A stretch of DNA of 64,000 nucleotides from JAPPLB01 sp965218555 (GCA_965218555.1 OZ244625.1:2170001-2234000); one strand, 5' to 3'. Shown: positions 45,114 through 54,575, counted from the first letter of the stretch. Translations and numbers: made by a program. The notes: a model not told the origin generated them from the letters alone.

Positions 45114-45797
45114 ATGAGAATCCATGCCATCGTCGCCGCTCTGGTGGCTGGGACGGTATTTTCGGCTGCCGCATTCTCGCAGGTTGCCGAGAAGGCCAAC
45201 GCGGGATACAAGACCAGAGAGGATCGCGCCCGCGTCGCGAGAAATCTCGACAACCCCGACCGTGTAAAGCGGCAGAAACCGGTAGAGCTGCTGGAATCGA
45301 TCGGTGTCGAGCCCGGCCAGACCATCGCCGACATCGGCACCGGAGTCGGCTTCATGCTGCCCTACATGATCGATGCCGTCGGCCCGTCAGGCCGGGTGTA
45401 CGCCGAAGACATTCAGGACGACTTCCTCGAGGAGGTCAAACAGAAAGCCACGGAGAACGGGTGGAAGAACATCGAAATCGTGAAGGGAGCCCAGAAGGAC
45501 GTGGAGTTGCCGGAGAACTCCCTGGATCTGGCTTACATCCTCGATGTCTACCATCACCTCAACTACCCCGAAGAGACGATGGCGACGGTGTACGAAGCCG
45601 TCAAACCCGGCGGGAGGCTGGCCGTTATCGATTTCTACCGCAGCCGCGAGCATCCGCGCATGTCCGAGGAGCGCCGCAAAAACCATATCCGCCTTGACCG
45701 CGACGGTTTCAGGAAGGAGATCGAGTCGGTCGGTTTCCAATTCGATCGCACCTTCGATCACCTGCCCTATCAGTACGTGCTCATGTTCAGGAAGTAA
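45114..45797 (+). CDS. Exported class I SAM methyltransferase-like protein
   Basis: A 227-residue protein with a clear signal peptide (MRIHAIVAALVAGTVFSAAA). A class I methyltransferase Rossmann fold follows. Motif I VEPGQTIADIGTGVGFMLPY is intact, with YAEDIQDDFL at the end of strand 2 and LAYILDVYHHL at motif IV. SAM is cytoplasmic, so an exported methyltransferase is odd. Either it is a cytochrome-like or cargo-associated protein reusing the fold, or the leader is a membrane anchor facing the cytoplasm. Very similar signal-bearing methyltransferases recur in Acidobacteriota. It converges on the M56 gene with 6 bases between. Confidence 0.7.
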   Translation: MRIHAIVAALVAGTVFSAAAFSQVAEKANAGYKTREDRARVARNLDNPDRVKRQKPVELLESIGVEPGQTIADIGTGVGFMLPYMIDAVGPSGRVYAEDIQDDFLEEVKQKATENGWKNIEIVKGAQKDVELPENSLDLAYILDVYHHLNYPEETMATVYEAVKPGGRLAVIDFYRSREHPRMSEERRKNHIRLDRDGFRKEIESVGFQFDRTFDHLPYQYVLMFRK

Positions 45798-45803
45798 CAG
45801 CCC

Positions 45804-47042
45804 TCAGTTCAGCCGGAAGTTGATTTCGACAGTGGCGGCGACGCGCACCAGCTCGCCGTCCTTCATCCCGGGCTCGAACTCCCACTGCTCGAGCGCTTTG
45901 ACCGCTTCCTCGTCGAGCCCCCTGCCGAGGCCGCGTACTACTCGGATATTGTGAGCCTTGCCATCGGGCCAGACTTCAATTTCCAGGACGGCGGTTCCCT
46001 GCACTTTAGCCTCGCGCGCCTCCTCGCTGTAGACCGGTTCGACCTTGTTCAGGAGCCGAGGTGCGGAGACTCCGTTCCCGACACGTTCGAGATTTCCGAA
46101 CTTTTGGGGAACTGTGCGCAATGGAAGGTAAGTGACCGCCAAGACTCCCGCGGCGGCCAACAAAACAGCCGTCGCAGCTAGCGAAACGACCATTCGAGAC
46201 TTCGTCATCGAAACTTCCTCCAAGAGCGTTTGGACTCTTGCTTTGAGATGCCACCTTCGCAGGAAGGCGGGAGCTGCCGGGAACGCCGGCGCGCCGCGAG
46301 CCTTTGTGATCTCCACCAACGCGCGCAGATACGCTTCGCGGTCACCGGTGCGGTTCACGACTTCACGGTCCACCGCCTGCTCGCGAGCAAGCTGAATCCG
46401 ACTGATCTGCCAACGAACAGCCGGATGAAACCAAAACAGGGACCGGATGATTTCTTCCCCCACGGTCCACAACCAGTCGCGGCGCTCCACATGAACCAGT
46501 TCATGGATGAGTACGGCTGATTGCGTGCCGGGATGAGCCTCGGCAAACGATTCCGGCAGAACTATGACCGGTCGAAACCAGCCGAACGTGACGGGTCCAT
46601 CCACCTGTGAGGTGACAAGAAGCTGAGGAGCCGCATTCGCTGCCGTGAGCACCGGAACACGCTCCTCTCGAGCGTCGCATCGTCGCGCCGTTTTTTTCAG
46701 ACGCCGGAGCCGGATGATCCCGGCGCCCAACCACAGTAGGCGAAAGACGGCCCCTCCGCCGAGCACGAAAGCGGCTACGGAACCCCACGAATCGTCCTGC
46801 CCATTACCCGCCGCGGCCATCGGCGCCGACAGGGTGAAGTCCGAGGCAGGCGTCGCAACCGATTCGCGCCAAGGCTGCACCAGCGGCAGGAGCAGGCAGC
46901 ACGCCAGAAGTGTTTGCAGGTAGGCAAGCCGGAGCCGCGGCTCGCGCAGCCGAAACACCGCCGCAAGCAGGCCGCCGGCCGTAATCAACAACATGACCTG
47001 CAACGAGTATTCAAGCAGGTTGCCGAGCCACCACGACGTCAT
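45804..47042 (-). CDS. M56-type membrane peptidase with TonB C-terminal domain
   Basis: A 412-residue BlaR1/M56-family sensor peptidase. Membrane segments lie in the first 120 residues (VMLLITAGGLLAAVF, LLACCLLLPLV, FVLGGGAVFRLLWLGAGII). The zinc motif HELVH (180-184) faces the cytoplasm, a further segment follows near 280-300, and a TonB_C domain (VQGTAVLEIEVWPDGKAHNI, then VKALEQWEFEPG) lies at the end. In classical BlaR1 the C-terminal part binds beta-lactam; here it is replaced by TonB_C, an arrangement frequent in Acidobacteriota. It probably cleaves the partner repressor BlaI on an unknown signal. It overlaps blaI by 4 bases. Confidence 0.85.
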   Translation of the reverse strand: MTSWWLGNLLEYSLQVMLLITAGGLLAAVFRLREPRLRLAYLQTLLACCLLLPLVQPWRESVATPASDFTLSAPMAAAGNGQDDSWGSVAAFVLGGGAVFRLLWLGAGIIRLRRLKKTARRCDAREERVPVLTAANAAPQLLVTSQVDGPVTFGWFRPVIVLPESFAEAHPGTQSAVLIHELVHVERRDWLWTVGEEIIRSLFWFHPAVRWQISRIQLAREQAVDREVVNRTGDREAYLRALVEITKARGAPAFPAAPAFLRRWHLKARVQTLLEEVSMTKSRMVVSLAATAVLLAAAGVLAVTYLPLRTVPQKFGNLERVGNGVSAPRLLNKVEPVYSEEAREAKVQGTAVLEIEVWPDGKAHNIRVVRGLGRGLDEEAVKALEQWEFEPGMKDGELVRVAATVEINFRLN

Positions 47043-47416
47043 TTCAGCTTCTCCTCGATGAGTTGCTCGATCTCTTGCAGGTCCGCTTCGGTCAAGTGTC
47101 GATCCTCGACCAGTTGCAGCAACAAGGGACGCGCCGACCCGTCGAAGACCCGGCCGACGAAGTCCCGCACCATTGCGCCGACAACTTGCTTCTTCGGCTT
47201 CGTCGGCTCGTAGCGATACACCCTGTCGACCGTCTCCTTTCGCAGGTGCTTCTTGTCGACCAGGATGTTCATCATCGTCATCACCGTGGTGTAGGCGACC
47301 TTGCGCTTCTTGCGGAGAAGCTCATAGACATCGCGGACGGTGCTCGCGCCTCGATCCCAGACGATCTTCATGATTTCGAGTTCCTGCGGGGTGAGGACGT
47401 TAGCCTTCGGCTTCAT
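47039..47416 (-). CDS. BlaI/MecI/CopY-family repressor
   Basis: A 125-residue winged-helix repressor with ELEIMKIVWDRGASTVRDVY, then KKRKVAYTTVMTMMNILVDK (helix-turn-helix), and KHLRKETVDRVYRYEP. The C-terminal dimer helices end with LTEADLQEIEQLIEEKLK. It likely represses its own promoter through the palindrome at 47415-47440 and is inactivated by the membrane peptidase encoded by the next gene. The two are translationally coupled. Confidence 0.9.
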   Translation of the reverse strand: MKPKANVLTPQELEIMKIVWDRGASTVRDVYELLRKKRKVAYTTVMTMMNILVDKKHLRKETVDRVYRYEPTKPKKQVVGAMVRDFVGRVFDGSARPLLLQLVEDRHLTEADLQEIEQLIEEKLK

Positions 47417-47440
47417 TCGTACTAATAATTTAGTATGAAT
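47415..47440. promoter_or_regulatory. BlaI-type operator
   Basis: The core TACTAATAATTTAGTA (47420-47435) is a dyad with TACTAA/TTAGTA half-sites. BlaI/MecI boxes contain TACTA/TAGTA halves. Flanks ATTC and GAAT extend the palindrome to 26 bases. It touches the start codon of the repressor gene, as expected for autorepression. Confidence 0.8.
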
Positions 47441-47520
47441 TGAGCGTGCGAGTCAAGTCCGCGCTATCTGCACCGCGTAAGGAAGATTACAATCCAAGAA
47501 GGCGTTGAAGCCCGAATCCC

Positions 47521-47952
47521 ATGGACGACTTGATCATCAATGACCATTTGTCGATCCCGGCGGCGGAAGTGAGGATCTCTTTCGCGCGGTCAGGCGGCCC
47601 CGGCGGCCAGAATGTCAACAAGGTGGAGACGAAGGTGGAGCTGCGATGGAAACCCGAGCAGAGCGCTGTCTTGGCCTGCGATGAGATGTCCCTCCTGATC
47701 GAGCGTCTCTCACCACGACTCACCGAGGATGGGGATTTGATCGTTACGTCAAGCCGCACGCGTGATCAGTCGAGGAACCGCGAGGACGCGCGAGCGAAAC
47801 TCGCCGCATTGATTCGTCAAGCGATCGAGCCGGCGAAGGTCAGAAAGAAGACGCGGCCCTCCCGCGAGTCGGTGCAACGGCGGCTCGATGAAAAGCGCAT
47901 GAACTCGCGGCTAAAAACGGAGCGACGTGCGCCCTTCGAGGGAGATGGCTGA
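47521..47952 (+). CDS. arfB: Alternative ribosome-rescue factor B
   Basis: A 143-residue peptidyl-tRNA hydrolase of the ArfB/YaeJ family. The catalytic loop SGGPGGQNVNKVETKV carries GGQ at 28-30. The C-terminal basic tail (KVRKKTRPSRESVQRRLDEK) is the stretch that enters the empty mRNA channel of a stalled ribosome. It releases stalled ribosomes without a stop codon. It stands alone on the plus strand, divergent from the BlaI repressor. Confidence 0.92.
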   Translation: MDDLIINDHLSIPAAEVRISFARSGGPGGQNVNKVETKVELRWKPEQSAVLACDEMSLLIERLSPRLTEDGDLIVTSSRTRDQSRNREDARAKLAALIRQAIEPAKVRKKTRPSRESVQRRLDEKRMNSRLKTERRAPFEGDG

Positions 47953-48000
47953 TGTTGAAGCCGGAGAACCCCGGACACCCCGGCCAGGAATCTCCGTGGA

Positions 48001-48510
48001 TCAAGGCTCGCTGAGCAACTCTCCGACGGTCCAGTAGTCGGTTCGCCCTTCGTTGTCGGTGCGGACCCGATTGACCATGGCGGCGGAAATGGGTTCTTCG
48101 GGAGCTCCGAAGCGGGAGCGGACGAAGGTGAGCAGAGCGGCCGCGGCCTCGTCGGAGAGGATCTGGCCGAAGCCGGGCATTTCGCGATTGTAGGTCTTGC
48201 CTTGGACTTCCATCTTGCCCCGCACGCCGTGGAGCACGATTTTAATCAGCCGGTCGGCGGGGCCGATCACCCAGGGGGAGTTGTCGAGTGGCGGCGCCTC
48301 GCCGACGGCCTGACCGTCGTACTGATGGCAGGCGGTGCAGTAGCTCTGGAACAGCTCGCCGCCGGACGAGACGGTTGCGGCGGGGGGTGCCGGCGCGAGC
48401 GGGCGGGCTGTACAGGAAGTGAGCAGCGCGGCCGTCCAGGTGACGGCTACAACCCATTGATTCCAAGTGTGTTGTGACAAGATCGGATTTGTTCGGCCGT
48501 CGCTGGGCAC
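48001..48510 (-). CDS. Monoheme c-type cytochrome, lipoprotein
   Basis: About 169 residues with a lipobox-like leader (VVAVTWTAALLTSC). A cytochrome c domain with one heme motif CTACHQ and a downstream EMPGFGQILSDEAAAALLTFVR (Met ligand and C-terminal helix) follows. Residues after it (PEEPISAAMVNRVRTDNEGR) form a short tail. It is probably an anchored periplasmic electron carrier. The start is tentative. It lies 169 bases downstream of the nuoB stop on the same strand; the gap holds nothing recognisable. Confidence 0.8.
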   Translation of the reverse strand: MPSDGRTNPILSQHTWNQWVVAVTWTAALLTSCTARPLAPAPPAATVSSGGELFQSYCTACHQYDGQAVGEAPPLDNSPWVIGPADRLIKIVLHGVRGKMEVQGKTYNREMPGFGQILSDEAAAALLTFVRSRFGAPEEPISAAMVNRVRTDNEGRTDYWTVGELLSEP

Positions 48511-48679
48511 GGGGTTTCGTAGCTGTCGATGCTCCTACGGTCCGGTCTTTCCCTCCCCAACCTCAATCTCCATGCGCGGGAGACCGTCGCGGGAGGTATG
48601 GTCCTGGGCGTCGACGCGGTGGGACACCGTTTCACCGCCGTCCGGCGATTCGTACCGTAGGTAAGGAAGCGCTTCTGAA

Positions 48680-49246
48680 TCAGGCAGCGGGGTTCTGCGT
48701 CTGAGCGATCATGACGCGGCGCTTGAAGTCTTCGAACATCGACTCGTCGAGCCGGACTTGCGTCGGCCGCCTGGTGAGCGTCGTCATGCGGTCGATTTTG
48801 TCCTGCAGCTTGAGGAGCGCATAGAAGAGGTTCTCGGGACGCGGCGGACAGCCGAGGACATAGACATCGACGGGGACGATCTTGTCGACGCCCTGCAGGA
48901 CCCCATAGGTGTTGAACGGCCCGCCGACCGAGGAGCAGGCGCCCATCGAAATGCACCACTTCGGCTCGGGCATCTGGTCCCAGATGCGCTTGAGAACCGG
49001 CGACATCTTCAGCGTCACCGTCCCGGCGACGATCATCAGGTCCGATTGGCGCGGGCTGGGCCGGAACACTTCAGCACCGAAACGGGCAATGTCGAACCGC
49101 GAGGTCGACGAGGCGATCATCTCGATCGCACAGCAGGCCAAGCCGAACGTCAGCGGCCAGATGGCCGATCTGCGCGCCCAATTGAATACGTAGTCAACGG
49201 ACGTCGTCATGAAGTTGCGTTCGAATTGGTTTTGCAGGTAGGGCAT
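48680..49246 (-). CDS. nuoB: NADH-quinone oxidoreductase subunit B
   Basis: A 188-residue NuoB/PSST subunit, which holds the N2 iron-sulfur cluster of complex I. The N-terminus MPYLQNQFERNFMTTSVDYV is typical. The cluster cysteines are Cys38-Cys39 (GLACCAIEM), Cys104 (MGACSSVGGP) and Cys133 (LGCPPRPENL), all conserved. No other nuo gene lies next to it, although NuoB is normally embedded in a large operon. It may be a separated housekeeping copy or a duplicate. Confidence 0.92.
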   Translation of the reverse strand: MPYLQNQFERNFMTTSVDYVFNWARRSAIWPLTFGLACCAIEMIASSTSRFDIARFGAEVFRPSPRQSDLMIVAGTVTLKMSPVLKRIWDQMPEPKWCISMGACSSVGGPFNTYGVLQGVDKIVPVDVYVLGCPPRPENLFYALLKLQDKIDRMTTLTRRPTQVRLDESMFEDFKRRVMIAQTQNPAA

Positions 49247-49475
49247 TCGTTGCTCCCGAACAGAACATTATAGCCGGGCAAGGCAGGGTGGGAAGCGATG
49301 ATTCCGAACGGCCTCGATCAGACTGCCGCTCCCCTCACGGCCGGGCTGCTGACCAGAAGTTATCGTTGGCCCATGTCGTACTCGCAGTCAGAGGGGGTTG
49401 CGGGTGTTTGAAACCGCTGCGGGGTCTCGCGCTGGTAGCCGCGAGAGGGTGCCGGGATGAGTATCGGGTTGCGGG

Positions 49476-50291
49476 CTAGGCAGAGGCGTCCAAACGGATA
49501 TCCCGTCGCGGAAACCACGGCCCGTGTTTCCTGGGTGCCCGTTGTACGTGGCTTCGCAAGTCGAGCCAGGTCAGGTGCGGCTCCAGATGATGAGCACGGT
49601 GCATCGAGAGCCCGAAGGAAAACCAGTACATCAAACGGCCGTAGTAGTTGTGCGACCGTGATTCGGGTGAGCCGGTAGAGAAGCCCTCATGGGTCCGCAC
49701 CGCAAACACGTACCAAAGCAACGTTGACTCAGCAATCAGCGCGGGAACCATGCCCCCCACAAGCCGTGTGGTACCGACGCACGTTAGCACCACTGAAAAC
49801 GCGGCGCCGATCAGAACGTAATTCCATACCAGTTCGCGCAGGTCGCCCTTGCGGATATACCCGCGTTTCCGCAGCCAGAAGAACCAGTGGTGCGGCAATA
49901 GTGCGGCTCTCAATGGGATCTCGAGAAGGTTCCGAGGCTTGACGAAGTGGTCCGGATCTTTTTCGGGGATGTTCGTATGGGCGTGGTGCAGATGGTGGGT
50001 CTTGCGGAAGTTGATGTATGGAGTCATCGACGCGATCAACGCTATGCGGCCCCACCAATAGTTCGCCGCTTTGCTGCGCCCCAGGTGGCCGTGGCTCGCC
50101 TCATGGGCCATCACGGCACCGACAAACATCAGATAGGCACGTGCAATCGTGTCAACGACGTAGGCGGGGAAGCTCTCGGGTTGGAGAAAGAGGCTCCCGA
50201 TGGCCAGCGAGCCGCTTGCGCAGATGACCGCTCGACTGATGAACCGGGTCTGTCGGCGTGTCACGTTGAAGTCCTTACGAGTTGGCCGCAA
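49476..50291 (-). CDS. Membrane fatty acid desaturase
   Basis: A 271-residue integral membrane protein with the three His boxes of the desaturase/hydroxylase family: HEASHGH (63-69), HHLHHAH (99-105) and HRAHH (about 233). Hydrophobic segments lie around each. It would introduce a double bond, or oxidise, an acyl or other lipid chain at a di-iron site. The exact substrate (fatty acid, carotenoid or sphingolipid) is not evident. It sits apart from other lipid genes. Confidence 0.85.
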   Translation of the reverse strand: MRPTRKDFNVTRRQTRFISRAVICASGSLAIGSLFLQPESFPAYVVDTIARAYLMFVGAVMAHEASHGHLGRSKAANYWWGRIALIASMTPYINFRKTHHLHHAHTNIPEKDPDHFVKPRNLLEIPLRAALLPHHWFFWLRKRGYIRKGDLRELVWNYVLIGAAFSVVLTCVGTTRLVGGMVPALIAESTLLWYVFAVRTHEGFSTGSPESRSHNYYGRLMYWFSFGLSMHRAHHLEPHLTWLDLRSHVQRAPRKHGPWFPRRDIRLDASA

Positions 50292-50930
50292 CGACGGCCC
50301 CCTCGGTGAGTCTCGCCAGTTGCTTCATGCCCGAACAGTACACCTAATGGCACGTATTACGATTCACTGTAGCCGCTTTTAGTTTCGACATAAAGACCCA
50401 GGTAGTGAGCTAAAGCACACTACCAAGACCTATGCGCAACCCGAGACGTAGCGGCCGTTAATATCGACGACTTTTTGCGTCCTGTGAGGAGCAGGCAGAC
50501 CCCCGCCTGTACGGCTGTCCTGTTGCGGCCATACCGTTTCGAGATGCGCGCAAAAGCTACGTGACCGCCGCCAATTCGAAGGCCAAGAGAACCGGCTATT
50601 ACCGAGGCGCGGTCGCTATGAGCCTCTGGCGTTTTACGTGCGCTAGGCAGGGCGCGAACGACACGCTAGCGACGATAACGCAAGCCACTTGCACGTGAGC
50701 CGGACGCTGCGGCGAAGCAAGCGCCTTCAATGTTCGGTTGAGTGCATGCGCGTGCCTGCATTGAACGACACGATCGCAGTCTAAAGAGCACGGTAAGCTC
50801 GGGCAACCGCGCAGAACAGCATGCTTGCGTCGCTGTGGGCGGACAGGTATGAATTCCTTTAACATAGCGTTAGCGCATCGTCGAAGGCCGGGAGGCTGCC
50901 GGTGGCGCTTCTGCCGTGCGCGGACTCGAC
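50292..50930. other. Gene-free stretch upstream of the desaturase and PSD2 genes
   Basis: This 639-base interval lies between two divergent genes. No convincing gene is present. A 7-bp hairpin (GGTAGTG/CACTACC, 10-base loop) lies at 50401-50424, about 110 bases upstream of the desaturase start; a regulatory role is only a possibility. Base usage looks less GC-rich than the genes around it. Confidence 0.5.
50401..50424. repeat. Inverted repeat upstream of the desaturase gene
   Basis: GGTAGTG and CACTACC form a perfect 7-bp stem around AGCTAAAGCA. There is no T-tract, so it is not a typical terminator. It could be an operator or RNA hairpin in the leader of the leftward desaturase gene. Confidence 0.35.
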
Positions 50931-53900
50931 ATGCCCCCGAGGAACTGGTGGACCCGACCGCGGGTCGGTTGTGCTTTCGCAGTCGCGCTTGCGTGGGTGA
51001 TCGCGTGGGCGTTGCGTGTCGAGCCGGCCAGGGCGGCTGACGCAACTCCAATCGCGCTGAAGACGTCGTTCGAACAGCGCATGGAGCCGTTCTTGAAGCA
51101 GAACTGCTTCCTGTGCCACAACGCCGACACGGCTATGTCGGGGATCCGGCTCGACCATCTTGACGGGGCCATCGAGGAGCGGCACCTCCGTTTGTGGGAG
51201 GTGGTTCGAAAGCAGATCGGCGACAAGGCCATGCCCCCCGAGGGTGCCCCGCAGCCGGACGGCCCCGAACGGCAGGCGGCGCTGGACTGGATCACGGAGG
51301 CGCTGGATCTCGCTCGCTCGCGTCCAACGCTGAAGAACGGCAACGTGCGCCGCCTTACCGTGTCGCAATACCGCAGCACCCTGCGGGAGCTGCTGCTGCT
51401 GGACGATGACCTGACGGACACGCTTCCTCCCGACGCCGTCTCCGAGGATGGATTCGTGAACAGCGCGGAGACGCTGGAATTTTCACCGCTGCAGATGGAG
51501 GCGTACCTCGAGATCGCCGCGGATGCGTTGAGCCGATCGATCGTAGACCCGGACTCGAAGCCTTCGATCCAGAACTTTCGCGTCGACCTGGGCAGGTCGA
51601 TCAATCCCGACCCTCTCCCTGACAAGCTCATTCTCGGAGCGAACAGCCACCTGCTGAGCAACGAAGACTACGTTGTGACCCAGCCCACGCCGAGCAAGCC
51701 GTTCGCCTTCGAGCCGTACCGCATCCGGACCAAGTACCGCTTCATCGAAGGCTACGAGGGGAACGACACGGTTCGCGGCTGGAGGGACTTCGACAGCATC
51801 TATCACGCGGTGTTTGCGGGCATGCGCGGCAGTCGCGGATATCCAAAGGGCAGCCCGTACAGCACCGTTCCCGAGGGCCTGCTGTTGCGGCCCGCGATAC
51901 CCACCGACGAGATATTCCAGAGCGATGGCACCTACGGGCCGAAGGCGAATTTCAAGATCTCCCTGCGAGAGCTTCCCGACTACGGACGCTTCCGCGTGAC
52001 CGTCACGGCTGCCAAGTACGACGACGGGCTTCTCCTCGACCCCGGCGAGCCAGCCCGGGATCCCGATGCCTCGGCTGCCCTCGTGATTCGCGACCCAGGT
52101 GTGCCGCGAACCGTGACGATCGACAAGGGCGGCGTCTTCCAAGTTGACATCTACGAAGCGGAGCAACGCAATCTGCCGCGTCCCGCCGCCCCTTCGCGAC
52201 TCGCCGAGGGGCTGGCCGGATCGTGGCCGCTCGATGGAGGCGGGCCCGGCCGCTTGGAAGGCGACGCCCGATACGTCGATTCCCCGTTCGGAAAGGCCGT
52301 GTCGCTCGATGGGGAAGGAGACTCGGTGGTGATCCCTCGTAGCAATACGATGGACGTGGGCGACGGCGAATTCACGGTCGCGGCCTGGATCCGCCCGAGA
52401 CAGCTCCAGACGGGGGGTATCGTCGCGCTCGGAGCCCACGAGTGGACGCATGGCTGGTACTTGGAAACGATTGGCAACGAGGGGATATTGCAGGTCGAGA
52501 CGACTGGCCCCGACAAGGAATCTAACGGCGGCGTGACCTCGCCGAAGGGCGTGATTCGCAATCGTGCCTGGCAGCATGTCGCGGCCGTCGTGAAGCGCGG
52601 GGAGGATCAAGCGCGGCTCTACGTCAACGGCTACTTGATTGCCAAGGGGACGGTCGGCCCTGCGAACCTGGACAACCCGAGCCTGAATCTCCATCTCGGG
52701 CAAGTCCCGAATGGACCTCAGTTCCGCGGCGAACTTGACGAAGTGCGTGTGTATCGGCGGGCCTTGGATGAATCCGAGTTGCAAGCTCTGGTGGAGCCCG
52801 GGCGGGAGCTTGCCATACCTCCCCCCGAGAAGCCTCAAGAGGTGACGCTGACATTGGGTGACCGGCAATTCTCGGCCATGCTGGAGCAACCGGCATTCCT
52901 CGCTGTGAGGCTGGACGCGGGATCGGTGCACGTCGAAGCCACGCACGCTGGCGTGAAGGACCTGAGCCGGATCGTGCTGACTCCGCTCTCTCATGACCTC
53001 GAACTCTCGCGACGCTTTCTGGCCTTCGAGAAGCGCTTGCCGCGACTCGGCGTGCATCTGGGGCTGCGTCGAGACTGTGGCAGCACCTTCGCTCCGGTCG
53101 GCGCCCCGCAAACGGTGTCCAGCGGCGGGCTCGCGCGCTATGTGTTCGAGGGTGCAATCCGCGATTTCCCCAGCCCCGACGTCGAGAAGGACAACGTCAA
53201 CTATCTGGCGGGAATTCGCGAGATCGCGGTTCGCAGCGAATACACTGATGGCCGCGACATGCCGCGCCTTCTTGTCAGGTCTGTGGAGTTCGAGGGGCCG
53301 CTCTACGAAATCTGGCCGCCTCGGTCGCATCGGAGCATCTTCATCGACTCGGACCGCAAGGCTGACTCTCTGGGCTACGCGCGGAAGATCCTAAGCGCGT
53401 TCGCTACGCGCGCCTACCGTCGCCCGGTCACGGCCTCCGAAGAAGCGACGCTCATGGCGGTGTTCAGGCAATCGCTCGGCGCCGGACGCGGTTTCCGCGG
53501 GAGCATCACGGACTTGTTGCAGGTGGCGTTGACATCTCCGCAATTCCTGTTCCTGGTCGAGAGTAGCGCCACGCCCGAACCAGAGCCGATCGACGACTTC
53601 GAGCTGGCCTCGAAGCTCGCCTATTTCCTGTGGAACGGCCCGCCGGATCGCACGACGCTGGAACTCGCCGCCAGCGGCGAGCTCCGGAGCCGGCTGGATG
53701 GCGAGGTCGCGCGGATGATACGGGATGCGCGATTCTCCGGATTTGTCCGAGAGTTCGTGTCCCAGTGGCTCAGCTTGGACAAGTTCGACGTGCTCGAGCC
53801 GGATCGCGAGATGTTCCCGAAGCTCACGCGCGCCACGCGTGCCCAGTTACGGAAGGAGCCGGCCGAGTTCCTTGAATACCTGATTCGGAACAACCTGCCG

Positions 53901-54575
53901 GTGCGCCACTTGGTCGATTCCGACATCGTGTTGGCGAACGAGGTTGTCGCCAGCTACTACGGCCTGGGCGACAAGACCGACAGCGGGTTCGAGTTCGTCC
54001 CCATCCGCCATCGTCGTCCCGAACTCGGCGGCGTGCTGACGCAAGCGGCGATCATGGCGGGACTGTCGGACGGCCGCGAATCGAACCCCGTCAAGCGCGG
54101 GGCGTGGCTGGCGAGGAAGATCATCGCCGAGCCGCCCGACCCTCCGCCTCCCAATGTCCCGGACTTGGCCGAGGACACCGAGGGATTGCCGCTACGCGAG
54201 CGGCTCGCCAGGCATCGGGACCAGCCCGGTTGCGCCCAGTGCCATACCAAGATCGATCCGTGGGGAGTGCCGTTCGAAGAGTTCGACGCGGGTGGCCGGC
54301 TGAAGGCGGCGGGCGTGGACGCGCGGTCCACCCTGCCCGACAGCACGGAAGTGGCGGGCGTGAACGATCTGAAACGGTATCTTAGCCAGGACCGGATCGA
54401 CCAAGTGGCATTCAGCGTTCTGAAGCATCTCGCGACCTACGCGAATGGTCGAAGCCTTTTGTACAATGAGCTAAACTATCTCAAACAGGACGGAGCGAAG
54501 CTGAGATCGGACGGCTACCGGATGCAGAACATGATCCGGTATGTTGTCACCAGCAAGCTTTTCCTCGAGAAGTAG
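50931..54575 (+). CDS. Secreted DUF1587/1592/1595/1588/1585 cytochrome-type protein with LamG insert (PSD2)
   Basis: About 1214 residues with an N-terminal export segment (VGCAFAVALAWVIAWAL). A cytochrome-type heme motif CFLCHN lies at residues 60-65. A DUF1587 part (RRLTVSQYRSTLRELLLLDD) follows. A laminin-G-like concanavalin domain is inserted near 420-610 (EFTVAAWIRPRQLQTGGIVA, RLYVNGYLIAKG, GELDEVRVYRRALDESEL). The C-terminal DUF1592/1588/1585 region shows EPIDDFELASKLAYFLWNGP and a CxxCH-like QPGCAQCHTKIDPWG. This is the partner type of DUF1552 proteins and is read with the next gene. A glycan-binding LamG suggests substrate recognition. The start is uncertain. Confidence 0.85.
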   Translation: MPPRNWWTRPRVGCAFAVALAWVIAWALRVEPARAADATPIALKTSFEQRMEPFLKQNCFLCHNADTAMSGIRLDHLDGAIEERHLRLWEVVRKQIGDKAMPPEGAPQPDGPERQAALDWITEALDLARSRPTLKNGNVRRLTVSQYRSTLRELLLLDDDLTDTLPPDAVSEDGFVNSAETLEFSPLQMEAYLEIAADALSRSIVDPDSKPSIQNFRVDLGRSINPDPLPDKLILGANSHLLSNEDYVVTQPTPSKPFAFEPYRIRTKYRFIEGYEGNDTVRGWRDFDSIYHAVFAGMRGSRGYPKGSPYSTVPEGLLLRPAIPTDEIFQSDGTYGPKANFKISLRELPDYGRFRVTVTAAKYDDGLLLDPGEPARDPDASAALVIRDPGVPRTVTIDKGGVFQVDIYEAEQRNLPRPAAPSRLAEGLAGSWPLDGGGPGRLEGDARYVDSPFGKAVSLDGEGDSVVIPRSNTMDVGDGEFTVAAWIRPRQLQTGGIVALGAHEWTHGWYLETIGNEGILQVETTGPDKESNGGVTSPKGVIRNRAWQHVAAVVKRGEDQARLYVNGYLIAKGTVGPANLDNPSLNLHLGQVPNGPQFRGELDEVRVYRRALDESELQALVEPGRELAIPPPEKPQEVTLTLGDRQFSAMLEQPAFLAVRLDAGSVHVEATHAGVKDLSRIVLTPLSHDLELSRRFLAFEKRLPRLGVHLGLRRDCGSTFAPVGAPQTVSSGGLARYVFEGAIRDFPSPDVEKDNVNYLAGIREIAVRSEYTDGRDMPRLLVRSVEFEGPLYEIWPPRSHRSIFIDSDRKADSLGYARKILSAFATRAYRRPVTASEEATLMAVFRQSLGAGRGFRGSITDLLQVALTSPQFLFLVESSATPEPEPIDDFELASKLAYFLWNGPPDRTTLELAASGELRSRLDGEVARMIRDARFSGFVREFVSQWLSLDKFDVLEPDREMFPKLTRATRAQLRKEPAEFLEYLIRNNLPVRHLVDSDIVLANEVVASYYGLGDKTDSGFEFVPIRHRRPELGGVLTQAAIMAGLSDGRESNPVKRGAWLARKIIAEPPDPPPPNVPDLAEDTEGLPLRERLARHRDQPGCAQCHTKIDPWGVPFEEFDAGGRLKAAGVDARSTLPDSTEVAGVNDLKRYLSQDRIDQVAFSVLKHLATYANGRSLLYNELNYLKQDGAKLRSDGYRMQNMIRYVVTSKLFLEK

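Noticed and set aside
51483..53330. A 615-codon minus-strand frame inside the PSD2 gene
   Set aside because: The plus-strand gene has clear domains over the same bases; the antisense frame does not.
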